Shown here in pieces: positions 1 to 7,442 of a DNA stretch of 64,000 bases. Position numbers and translations under genes: made by a program. Location of the stretch: contig JAUNKY010000007.1 of assembly GCA_030532515.1 (NCBI GenBank), positions 1 through 64,000 on the forward strand, read 5' to 3'. The stretch comes from Actinomycetaceae bacterium (GTDB taxonomy: Bacteria > Actinomycetota > Actinomycetes > Actinomycetales > Actinomycetaceae). The notes under the pieces were generated by a model, which was not told the DNA's origin, ran no database searches, and was given only the letters and a program-made list of their open reading frames with translations. Positions within the stretch are counted from its first letter, which is position 1. Every line of letters starts with the position of its first letter.

Positions 1-64
1 TAGAACTCATCAGTTGAAACAAAGACGTTGCAACCACCACTAGAATCCGCCCAGCACGCATAGC

Positions 65-96
65 AAAAGAGGGGGTGTAGGAACACCCCCTCTTTT
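65..96 (-). terminator. Rho-independent terminator after the SQR-like gene pair
   Basis: A perfect 14-bp stem (65-78 with 83-96) closes on an AGGA loop. It has five G:C pairs in the middle and an A4/T4 end on each side, so it can end transcription in either direction. It lies just past the end of the minus-strand pair at 134-1788. Confidence 0.85.
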
Positions 97-133
97 AGAA
101 GCACCTAAAACCGGCGCCCTCGGGAAGAGAAGC

Positions 134-310
134 TCACTTTTCCGATAGGCGAACGATATTCAAAGTGCGCAAGTTAAAGGCTACGAAACGCCCAAACTGC
201 GATAGGAAACCGCGGCGACGGCGCAGGGTCCGCTTAGTTGGCAGCGGAGCATCCTTAATGCGCTTAGCGGTATGAGGATCTAACTCTTCGACAGATAACT
301 TGTTTTCCAT
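134..310 (-). CDS. Small basic protein translationally coupled to the SQR-like flavoprotein
   Basis: This is a 58-residue protein that I do not recognise. The C-terminal half is strongly basic (KRTLRRRRGF, then a run of hydrophobic and aromatic residues ending NIVRLSEK). There is no signal peptide and no clear membrane segment. I chose the ATG at 310 because a GGAG lies eight bases upstream, partly inside the end of the flavoprotein gene. A GTG at 319 that overlaps the flavoprotein stop would give 61 residues. The tight coupling suggests it works with the upstream flavoprotein, perhaps in membrane association, but that is inference. It is followed by a strong terminator, which supports a real two-gene unit. 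Confidence 0.6.
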   Translation of the reverse strand: MENKLSVEELDPHTAKRIKDAPLPTKRTLRRRRGFLSQFGRFVAFNLRTLNIVRLSEK

Positions 311-315
311 AACGA

Positions 316-1788
316 TCACTCCGGAATCAGGTTCCAGCCAGGCTTACCCTTGGCTTTGTAGATGAACAGGTGGTGAAGCATAACCTTCACCCAGTGGCCG
401 AACAAGCCCAGTTCGCCACGAGTCAAAGTCGCGTGGCGACCAGTCTCTGGGTAAACGGTCTCGTCAGGAACGATTGGGAACATCATGATGGCAGCTGCCG
501 AACCGGTACGCATGTTAGCGCCGGTGGAAGCGTCACAAACTGCACCCAAGTTACCCATGGAAGCTTCGTGCAACTTCGCATTAGGATTCTTCAGCAAGTC
601 AACGATGGACTCAGCCACCTTAGCTGCCATAACACCAGAAGGCTGCCCGGTACGTGGAGGAGCTGGAGCAATCAACGTGCCGTTCTTAGTGGTGTGTGGC
701 TTAGAGATAGCGTGTGGTGGAGCGAATGCAATACCTACGGCGAACATGTTCTTGTAGGTTGGGTTCTGGTAGGTCTTTGGCCAGTCAGCTGCACGCCATT
801 CTTCGTATGGCTTTGGCGTGTAGTCAGCGTCAACCTTCATGAAGCCAGCTGGGTTGAATACGGTTGCCGAAATATCTTCCCCATCACGGTTGTAAGCCTT
901 CATCGGCACACCGGTGAATGGAGGCAGCAACATTGCGAAGTCGTAATCCAGATCGTGCATCTCACCAGCAGAGTCTTCGTAGGTGAGAGAGGTCTTCTCA
1001 ATGTTCTTAACAGCCGCACCCACAATAGCCTTTACGCCGCGCTCGCGGAAGATGGATTCAGTCCACAGCTGTGAGGTGGTCATGTAACCATCCTGCTTGA
1101 ACTTCATGCCGCCTACGCCCAGGTCGCCCAGCTGAGGTTCGTTGGTGAGGTAAACGATTTCAGCCTTGTCGCGGACGCCGTGTTCGCGCAGTTCGTGCTC
1201 AGTGTTGAAGGTGAATTCGAAAGCAGCACCCTGACAGGTACAGGTACCTGCGCCGGTACCGATTACGAAACGCAGGTGTTCGCCAGCCTTCATGCGCTTC
1301 ACAGCGTCCAGGAACTCTGCGGAGCATTCTTCAGCGTGAGCGTCGGTGCAAACAGACTGGGTGTAGCCTTCGTCAGGTCCCAAACCAGGAGTAGCAGCGA
1401 AGTTCAACTTTGGACCGGTTGCGTTGATCAGGTAATCGAATTCAACGCGAGCGGTTTCGCCGTTGCGAGCCTCGTCGGTGTAAACCAGTTCAACCTGAGA
1501 ACGTGGGTTGGTGGCGTCACCTTCTGGGTAGAGTGCAGTTGCAGCCGCCTGGTGGAACTCGATGCCTAGCTTCTTGTATAGCGGAGCCAGCTCGAAAACT
1601 ACCTTTTCGCGCTTCATGCGTCCGGTGCCTACCCAAATGTTGGAAGGAACCCAGTTCCAAGTCGGCTTCGGCGAGATCACCACGACTTTATGCTCAGTGC
1701 GCTTCAGTTTCTTCTGGAGCACCATCGCAGCCGTGTGTCCTGCAATGCCTGCACCTAAAATTACGATTTGTGCCATTGCATTTTCCAT
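316..1788 (-). CDS. FAD-dependent oxidoreductase of the sulfide:quinone reductase type
   Basis: This is a flavoprotein of about 490 residues. An N-terminal FAD-binding Rossmann motif GAGIAG follows the start directly. Cysteines sit in SVCTDAHAEEC and in GTCTCQGAAFEF, as in sulfide:quinone oxidoreductases of the pyridine nucleotide-disulfide family, and a further AVCDAS lies near the C terminus. Known members oxidise sulfide and pass electrons to quinone at the inner face of the membrane; some relatives act as type II NADH dehydrogenases. The cysteines favour the SQR branch. The start is uncertain: an ATG at 1788 (chosen), one at 1776 just before the Rossmann fold, or one at 1818 behind a close GAGGG. 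It overlaps the start region of the small gene downstream. The exact substrate is inference. Confidence 0.8.
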   Translation of the reverse strand: MENAMAQIVILGAGIAGHTAAMVLQKKLKRTEHKVVVISPKPTWNWVPSNIWVGTGRMKREKVVFELAPLYKKLGIEFHQAAATALYPEGDATNPRSQVELVYTDEARNGETARVEFDYLINATGPKLNFAATPGLGPDEGYTQSVCTDAHAEECSAEFLDAVKRMKAGEHLRFVIGTGAGTCTCQGAAFEFTFNTEHELREHGVRDKAEIVYLTNEPQLGDLGVGGMKFKQDGYMTTSQLWTESIFRERGVKAIVGAAVKNIEKTSLTYEDSAGEMHDLDYDFAMLLPPFTGVPMKAYNRDGEDISATVFNPAGFMKVDADYTPKPYEEWRAADWPKTYQNPTYKNMFAVGIAFAPPHAISKPHTTKNGTLIAPAPPRTGQPSGVMAAKVAESIVDLLKNPNAKLHEASMGNLGAVCDASTGANMRTGSAAAIMMFPIVPDETVYPETGRHATLTRGELGLFGHWVKVMLHHLFIYKAKGKPGWNLIPE

Positions 1789-1983
1789 TCTGATTTGGAG
1801 GATTACGTAGAGCGTCATCGCCCTCACAGTAATTTATAGTAACACCGAATCAAAAGAATGTAACTAAGGGTATACAAATCTTTAGGGCAAAAGTCCCAAA
1901 AAGGTTGGCAGGGTGGAGAATTGCGTTTTTTATTGAGATTTCAAGGATTTTCCCAGATTCTTCCCGAGGGCGCCCAAAAATCA

Positions 1984-2004
1984 CTTCGGCGAGTTACGCT
2001 CCGC
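1984..2004. repeat. Half copy of the palindromic element in the 1789-2131 gap
   Basis: One arm, TTCGGCGAGTTACGCTCCG (ACTCGCC subtype), lies in the 343-base gap between the divergently read flavoprotein promoter region and the end of lutC. The same gap holds a CCGAGGGCG motif at 1963-1971 and the lutC terminator at 2054-2089. No gene was seen in the gap. Confidence 0.8.
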
Positions 2005-2053
2005 TGAGAAAAAGGCGCAAAACTGGGGTTTTTGACATTAAACTAACGTAAAA

Positions 2054-2089
2054 AAGTTTGGCTACGCCCCGCGGGGCGTAGCCAAACTT
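2054..2089 (-). terminator. Terminator of the lactate operon
   Basis: A perfect 36-base palindrome has 18-bp arms (AAGTTTGGCTACGCCCCG and its complement). In the minus direction it is followed by a T run, the complement of the A run at 2051-2055. It lies 43 bases beyond the lutC stop. Confidence 0.88.
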
Positions 2090-2131
2090 AGGAAGTGATT
2101 ACCAAAAAGATGCAGTTACCAAACCGTAACT

Positions 2132-2797
2132 TTATGCGGTAACAATGATTACCTGCAGGTTACGAGGACCGTGCACGCCATCAACGCGGATCAACTCAAT
2201 ATCCGAAGTTGCGGACGGGCCCGCAATCCAAGTAGTTGGACGCTGTGGGTTATCCTTCAAAATCGCCACTGCCTGTGGCACAGTTGGGTAAACCGTAGCG
2301 GCATCGACAACTACTACGTGACGGTCAGGAACCAAAGTGATCGCACGACGACCCTGATCTGGTTCACCATCCAAAATGATGGTGCCCGTGTGGCTCACCG
2401 CGCAACGTGAAGCTGTAATTACCGCATCCGTGCGGTCAAGTTCTTCGTGGGAAAGCTGCGCATCCAACTTATCTACCCGCACGTCCAACTCAGCCAAATC
2501 AGTTAACCAAGCCTGGTCAAGACCATCTGGAACTACAACCGAAGTACAACCTTCTAGAGCCTTTAGCACAGTAGCCGCAATACCATCTGCATCAGTACGC
2601 CAAACGGTAGCCTTATAGTCCACCAAAGCGTCCTCGAAAACATCCAGAACATGTGCGGAACCGGGCTGGTGCTCGGAAGAAGAAATGTAATCGCGCGGAA
2701 CTTCAACGTCGGAAACCCCGCTCTTAGCCAGCGCAGACCGGACTCGGCGAAGAATCTCAGCCTTAGCTTGTGCGTCTTTAACACTGCGAGAAGACAT
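2132..2797 (-). CDS. lutC: Lactate utilization protein C (LUD domain)
   Basis: This 221-residue protein is LutC, the smallest subunit of the LutABC iron-sulfur complex that oxidises L-lactate to pyruvate. The LUD-domain core is visible in the stretch with ITASRCAVSHTGTI, ending in a gly-pro-rich HGPRNLQVIIV tail typical of the family. Its ATG overlaps the lutB stop by one base (TGATG), so it is translationally coupled. It is the last gene of the operon and is followed by a strong hairpin terminator. The length is normal for LutC. Confidence comes from the sequence together with the lutA-lutB-lutC order. Confidence 0.93.
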   Translation of the reverse strand: MSSRSVKDAQAKAEILRRVRSALAKSGVSDVEVPRDYISSSEHQPGSAHVLDVFEDALVDYKATVWRTDADGIAATVLKALEGCTSVVVPDGLDQAWLTDLAELDVRVDKLDAQLSHEELDRTDAVITASRCAVSHTGTIILDGEPDQGRRAITLVPDRHVVVVDAATVYPTVPQAVAILKDNPQRPTTWIAGPSATSDIELIRVDGVHGPRNLQVIIVTA

Positions 2798-4341
2798 CAG
2801 CGTGCACCCTTTCCTTGATTCTGCCCCTCTTCAGCCCACCACTGGCGGAAGGACTTAGCTGGGGGAGCAGGAACATCGTGAGCAGCAGTCCAAATACTTG
2901 CAATTGGAAGTGGAATATGACCGATACGACGCGTCTTTCCACCTAAGAAACGGCCCTTAGAAGCAGCTTTACCAGCCAGTTCCATCTTCTTGCCTGAAGA
3001 CATCACTACCGACGCAGCCTTCATCGAAATATCCCACAGGTTAGGAATTCCCCCGCGGTTAGCATCCTGGTAGGCGCGGCGACGGTCCACAATAATGCCC
3101 GGCAAATCAATGTGTACTGGGCAAGCATCAGCACAGGCGTTACACAGAGAACAAGCGAAAGGCAAAGTGGAATCAGGGTCGTGATGGTCAGTTGCTTCCT
3201 TCAACTGCGGAGTCAAACAGATACCAATTGGACCTGGGTAAACCGAGTTGTAGGCGTGGCCACCAACCTGTTCGTAAACTGGGCAGATATTCAAGCAAGC
3301 ACCACAGCGGATACAAGACAGAGCTTCGTGACCAACTTCGTCTGCCAAAACCTTAGTGCGGCCGTTGTCCAGCAAAATCAAGTGGAACTCTTGTGGGCCA
3401 TCACCTGGGGTAACCCCCGTCCAACCAGAGGTGTAGGGGTTCATACGTTCACCAGTGGCGGAACGGCCCAGAAGCTGTGCGAAAACTTCCAGATCCTGGT
3501 AGGTAGGAATCAGCTTTTCAATACCCATGATGGTGATCAGCGTCTGAGGTAGGGTCAGACACATACGCCCATTACCTTCAGACTCGTAAACATAAAGGGT
3601 ACCGGATTCAGCTACCGCCATGTTTGCACCAGAAATAGCGACTGGGGAAGTAAGGAACTTCTTGCGCAGGTGAGCGCGCGCAGCCATAGTCAAGGTGCGT
3701 GGTTCAGTAGTTAGATTTTCCGGAACTGAAGGCATCTTTGCTTGGAAGATAGCGCGAACTTCAGCGCGGTTACGGTGCAGTGCCGGAACCACAATGTGGG
3801 AAGGCATATCTTCACCCAGCTGCACAATCAGTTCAGCCAAGTCAGTTTCCCACAGGGAAATACCGCGCTTAAGCAGGTACTCGTTCAAGTCGATTTCCTG
3901 GGTAACCATGGACTTAACCTTAACGGCTTCGTCTACGCCCTTTTCAACCAACAGTTCGTGAACGATTTCGCACGCTTCCTTAGCGTCACGCGCCCAGTGG
4001 ACAATGCCCCCGCGATCAGTAATGTTCTTTTCCAACTGTTCGAGCAGCTGGGGCATATTAGCCTGAACTTTTTGCTTAATCGCAGAAGCAGACTCGCGCA
4101 GATTTTCCCAGTCAGGCATTTCTGCTACGCGCAGGGCGCGCTTGTTACGAATCGCAGTGGTAGCGCGACGAATGTTACGACGCAACTGCGTTTTCGGAAG
4201 CTGTTCGCGAGCAGACTCGGTGAAGAACTTACCCCAACGCAATGGGTCGGCGGGAATTTCCGCACCGGGAGACCAACCCAGTTCCGCTTCGGTGCGGACG
4301 GGAGCTTTGGGTTCCTTAGTGAATAAACCTTTGAGCATCAT
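2797..4341 (-). CDS. lutB: Lactate utilization iron-sulfur protein B
   Basis: This 514-residue protein is LutB. An N-terminal LUD domain spans roughly residues 60-300. Two ferredoxin-type [4Fe-4S] motifs follow, CIRCGACLNICP near residue 344 and CSLCNACADACP near residue 397. The C-terminal tail is variable. LutB carries electrons in the LutABC lactate-oxidising complex on the cytoplasmic side. The start ATGATG overlaps the lutA stop by four bases, and the stop overlaps the lutC start. It is somewhat longer than the usual 470 or so residues because of N- and C-terminal extensions. No key cysteine is missing. Confidence 0.95.
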   Translation of the reverse strand: MMLKGLFTKEPKAPVRTEAELGWSPGAEIPADPLRWGKFFTESAREQLPKTQLRRNIRRATTAIRNKRALRVAEMPDWENLRESASAIKQKVQANMPQLLEQLEKNITDRGGIVHWARDAKEACEIVHELLVEKGVDEAVKVKSMVTQEIDLNEYLLKRGISLWETDLAELIVQLGEDMPSHIVVPALHRNRAEVRAIFQAKMPSVPENLTTEPRTLTMAARAHLRKKFLTSPVAISGANMAVAESGTLYVYESEGNGRMCLTLPQTLITIMGIEKLIPTYQDLEVFAQLLGRSATGERMNPYTSGWTGVTPGDGPQEFHLILLDNGRTKVLADEVGHEALSCIRCGACLNICPVYEQVGGHAYNSVYPGPIGICLTPQLKEATDHHDPDSTLPFACSLCNACADACPVHIDLPGIIVDRRRAYQDANRGGIPNLWDISMKAASVVMSSGKKMELAGKAASKGRFLGGKTRRIGHIPLPIASIWTAAHDVPAPPAKSFRQWWAEEGQNQGKGAR

Positions 4342-5126
4342 GCACCAACCTTGGTAGTAGTTTCAGGTGGGAACCAAGGCTGATCCTGAGTAGGAGCCAA
4401 AACTTCTGCCAAGTGCATAACGCGTACGCCAGAGCGGTTGCGGGAAAGACCGCCACCGATATGCATCAAGCAAGAGTAGTCACCCGCAACCAAAATTTCT
4501 GCCTTGGTAGAGATAACGTTAGCCATCTTCTGCGCCAACATAGCGGTAGACACATCGGGGTTCTTCAAAGAGAAGGTCCCGCCGAAACCACAGCAGGATT
4601 CTTCTTCAGGAAGTTCCACGAAATCAATACCACCCACGTTCTTTAACAGGCGGTAAGGAGCGTCACCCACCTTTGCAATACGCATCGAGTGGCAAGTTGG
4701 GTGGTAGGTAACGCGGTGCGGGAAGTAAGCTCCCACATCGTCAGTACCCAGCACATTCACTAAGAACTCAGAGAGTTCATAAGTCTTAGCGGCAATTGCG
4801 CGAGCCTTCTGTGCTAAAGGATCATTCCCCTGCTGCTTAGCCACGATTTCTTGCTGGTGACGCAAAGAACCGGTGCAAGAACCTGAAGGAACTACAATGG
4901 CATCCCATTCCCCATCGAGGACGGGTTCGAAGGTACGCACATGGTTTTCAATCAGAGGCATGGCTTCTGGATAGTAGCCAGTGTTAATGTGCATCTGCCC
5001 ACAGCATCCTTGCTGTTCCGGGAAAACTACCTCATGGCCAAGACGGCGCAGCAAGTGTACCGTTGCCTGAGGCGCTTGAGGAAACATGACGTCGGAGATA
5101 CACGTTGCAAAGAGTGCAATTTTCAC
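4338..5126 (-). CDS. lutA: Lactate utilization protein A (CCG-domain protein)
   Basis: This 262-residue LutA has the two cysteine-rich CCG repeats of the family: QQGCCGQMHINTGYYPEA near residue 41 and EESCCGFGGTFSLKNP near residue 178. These repeats bind iron-sulfur centres in this protein and in the related heterodisulfide-reductase and glycolate-oxidase subunits. It is the first gene of the lutABC block. It is separated by 128 bases from the lactate permease upstream on the same strand, so one transcript from the permease promoter is likely. The 128-base gap carries one CCGAGGGCG-family motif at 5200-5208 and no clear terminator. Confidence 0.95.
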   Translation of the reverse strand: MKIALFATCISDVMFPQAPQATVHLLRRLGHEVVFPEQQGCCGQMHINTGYYPEAMPLIENHVRTFEPVLDGEWDAIVVPSGSCTGSLRHQQEIVAKQQGNDPLAQKARAIAAKTYELSEFLVNVLGTDDVGAYFPHRVTYHPTCHSMRIAKVGDAPYRLLKNVGGIDFVELPEEESCCGFGGTFSLKNPDVSTAMLAQKMANVISTKAEILVAGDYSCLMHIGGGLSRNRSGVRVMHLAEVLAPTQDQPWFPPETTTKVGA

Positions 5127-5254
5127 GAGTCAACGCCCTTTCTATTAGTTGAGTTGTGGAAAATCAATAACTGTTTGAGGTGGGGAAGAGTTCCACCGAC
5201 GCCCTCGGGAAGAAAAATCTTGCAAAAGCCGCCGGGAAACTACGCGGAAACGAT

Positions 5255-6904
5255 TTACGGAACCGGTGGGAAGAGCAAGGAGGCCGAGCCAACCAACAGA
5301 CACAGCACCACCAGCAAGCCAATGGAAATCGGACCTGCCTTGCGGAGCAATTCTGGTTCGGCACCTTCCTTGCCAATCGCGCCGACGGCGATTGCCAAGT
5401 TCTGTGGGGAAACGATCTTGCCCAGGCCGCCGCCCACCGCGTTGGTACCCACCAGCAGGTTTGGATCTGCGCCGATTTGACCAGCGGCAGTGTACTGCAA
5501 GTTAGCAAACAGCGCGCCCGCCGAGGTAGCGGAACCGGTGACGGCCGTGCCAATCCAACCCAAAACTGGAGAAATGAAGACGAAGGTGGTGCCCACGCCC
5601 GCCATCCACAGGCCGATGGTGCCGGTTTGGCCAGAGAAGTTCATGACGAATGCCAGCGCCATAATGGTCGCAATCGTAAGAATCGCGATGCGCAGGTTGT
5701 AAATAGTGGTGAACAGCAGGCGCAAGCCCTGGCCGAAAGTGAATGGGAACTTGCCACCTGAAGAAGTCAGGCCGTAAACCAAAGAAACAATTACGGCAGT
5801 GAGGACAATCAGAGTACCTGGAGAGCCCAGCGTCTGTACCGTGAAGTTAGTGCCCGCGATTGGTTCGCCAGCGGCGTTTACCAAGTTGCCGTGCAGACCC
5901 GGCCAGCCGAACTTAACATCGGTGGTCTTAAGCAGGGCAGGAAGATCAACGCCCAGGGTCCACAGCTTGGCGATCCCGAAGACGATAACGACCAGCCAGT
6001 AAGGCATAAGTGCCAAGGTAGCACGTGAAAGGGTGAGACCCTGCGCCTGGTCGGCCTGTACTTCCGCAGGAGTAGTTGGGGTCCAAATCTGCATGAGCAG
6101 TGCGATGGAGGCAAAGCCCAGCAGAGAGGAAATCACGGCGGTGAGTTCGTAAGAGAAGAAGTTGGTTGCCCAGTAGTGGCCGCCAGCGGTGACAGCGCCG
6201 ACCAAGAGGGCGGCTGGCCAAAGCTGCTTCAAACCACGTACCCCATCTGCAATGAGTAGCAAAATCATGGGGATGAAAGCGGCGATGATTGGGGTGATGT
6301 GACCCATCCAGCTGGCTACTACAGTTGGTTCCAAATCAACGGACTTGGCAGCGGAAGTTACGGGAATCGCCATTGCGCCGTAACCCACGTTAATGGCGTT
6401 ACCGACGATGGTGATCATCGCAGCCTTAATTGGGTCGAAGCCTACGGTTACTAAAATGGCTGCCACGATAGCAACGGGGGCGCCGAAGCCGGCCAAGCCT
6501 TCCAAAAGACCGCAGAAAGAGAAGCCGATTAGCAGGGCGAGGACACGCTGGTCGCCTTTGCCAACCAGGTTAAAAGCGGTGCGCACATCAGCAGCTCGGC
6601 CGGAACGTTCGGTCAGATTGTACAACCAAACAGCGGCGATGATGATGTAAAGGATTGGCATAAATCCAAGTCCTGCACCTTGGGTGCCAGCTAAGAGGGC
6701 GTAGGTGAGGGGCATTTGGAAACCTAGGACGGCAACTACCAGGGAAACACCCAGGGAAATGATGGCGCACCAGTGGGTCTTAACGCCGAAAACACCCAGA
6801 AGTACAAAGAAAACTACCAGAGGCAACAGCCCCGCCATTGCGGAGAGGAAAAGGGAGTCACCGATCAGGTGGCTACCTGCCGTAAACGTCGTTGTTGCTA
6901 GCAA
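5255..6904 (-). CDS. lldP: L-lactate permease (LctP family)
   Basis: This integral membrane protein of about 549 residues matches the LctP/LldP lactate:proton symporter family. It shows many hydrophobic helices and the family stretches GLLEGLAGFGAPVAIVAAI, IVSPQNLAIAVGAIG and a terminal hydrophobic helix. It imports lactate for LutABC, which follows on the same strand. The start is not an ATG. A TTG at 6904 lies six bases after AAAGGA and is preferred; the TTG at 6910 is too close to the ribosome site. Upstream lies a candidate promoter flanked by a 10-bp inverted repeat (6937-6983). The length is normal for the family. Confidence 0.93.
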   Translation of the reverse strand: MLATTTFTAGSHLIGDSLFLSAMAGLLPLVVFFVLLGVFGVKTHWCAIISLGVSLVVAVLGFQMPLTYALLAGTQGAGLGFMPILYIIIAAVWLYNLTERSGRAADVRTAFNLVGKGDQRVLALLIGFSFCGLLEGLAGFGAPVAIVAAILVTVGFDPIKAAMITIVGNAINVGYGAMAIPVTSAAKSVDLEPTVVASWMGHITPIIAAFIPMILLLIADGVRGLKQLWPAALLVGAVTAGGHYWATNFFSYELTAVISSLLGFASIALLMQIWTPTTPAEVQADQAQGLTLSRATLALMPYWLVVIVFGIAKLWTLGVDLPALLKTTDVKFGWPGLHGNLVNAAGEPIAGTNFTVQTLGSPGTLIVLTAVIVSLVYGLTSSGGKFPFTFGQGLRLLFTTIYNLRIAILTIATIMALAFVMNFSGQTGTIGLWMAGVGTTFVFISPVLGWIGTAVTGSATSAGALFANLQYTAAGQIGADPNLLVGTNAVGGGLGKIVSPQNLAIAVGAIGKEGAEPELLRKAGPISIGLLVVLCLLVGSASLLFPPVP

Positions 6905-6936
6905 GATCAATCCTTTTGTATATGATTTGGGGGAAC

Positions 6937-6983
6937 AGTAGGCAACAGTTTCTCAGTATAAAACCGATTTTTTGTTGCCTACT
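6937..6983 (-). promoter_or_regulatory. Candidate operator/promoter of the lactate operon
   Basis: The arms AGTAGGCAAC (6937-6946) and GTTGCCTACT (6974-6983) form an exact 10-bp inverted repeat. A TATACT on the minus strand (6955-6960) lies between them and could be the -10 box for lldP. Lactate operons are often controlled by GntR-type regulators binding such repeats; that link is inference. No regulator gene is in the window. Confidence 0.5.
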
Positions 6984-7154
6984 AAGGTAGCACTCCACTC
7001 TGGGAAGAGCCTTAAATCCTTGAAATTTAAGGGTTTTTATGAGGTTTTGAAAGCTGGTTATAACGCATGAAGAGCTTTTCTAAATAGGTCTAAGGACTGA
7101 AGGGGGAAATCCGGCACTAAAGATCCCGTCAATAACCGCCCCCAGTTTAAATAT

Positions 7155-7348
7155 CGGAGCGTAACTCGCCGAAGTAAATGAAGTGGATAAGATACGCTCC
7201 GGCAAATTTAGAGGAAACAGTTTTACCGGCTGCGCTGACTTCGGCGTGTTACGCTCCGGCAAGTGGGTGGGGAGATGCGTGAAGTCGGCGTGTTACGCTT
7301 CGGCAAGTGGGTGGGGAGATACGTGAAGTCGGCGTGTTACGCTCCGGT
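7155..7348. repeat. Palindromic-element cluster with a 44-bp tandem array, in the 6905-7442 gap
   Basis: A full element at 7155-7203 is followed by three arms of the type TCGGCGTGTTACGCTCCG starting at 7241, 7285 and 7329, exactly 44 bp apart, with near-identical AAGTGGGTGGGGAGAT-type linkers. A CCGAGGGCG motif follows at 7373-7381. A weak inverted repeat, CCTTAAAT...ATTTAAGG, lies at 7010-7032. The 538-base gap separates the divergent lldP and pulA genes and shows no gene. Confidence 0.85.
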
Positions 7349-7442
7349 GGGTAAGGCAGCAGTAAGATGCTTCCGAGGGCGGCACACCTTAGACTGGAAG
7401 ACAGCTTAAACCTATCCCCCAAAAAACGAGGATGACACCACT

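Noticed and set aside
7241..7348. Regularly spaced repeats that might be a short CRISPR array
   Set aside because: The segments between repeats are almost identical to each other, the repeat is one arm of the dispersed palindrome, and no cas gene is present.
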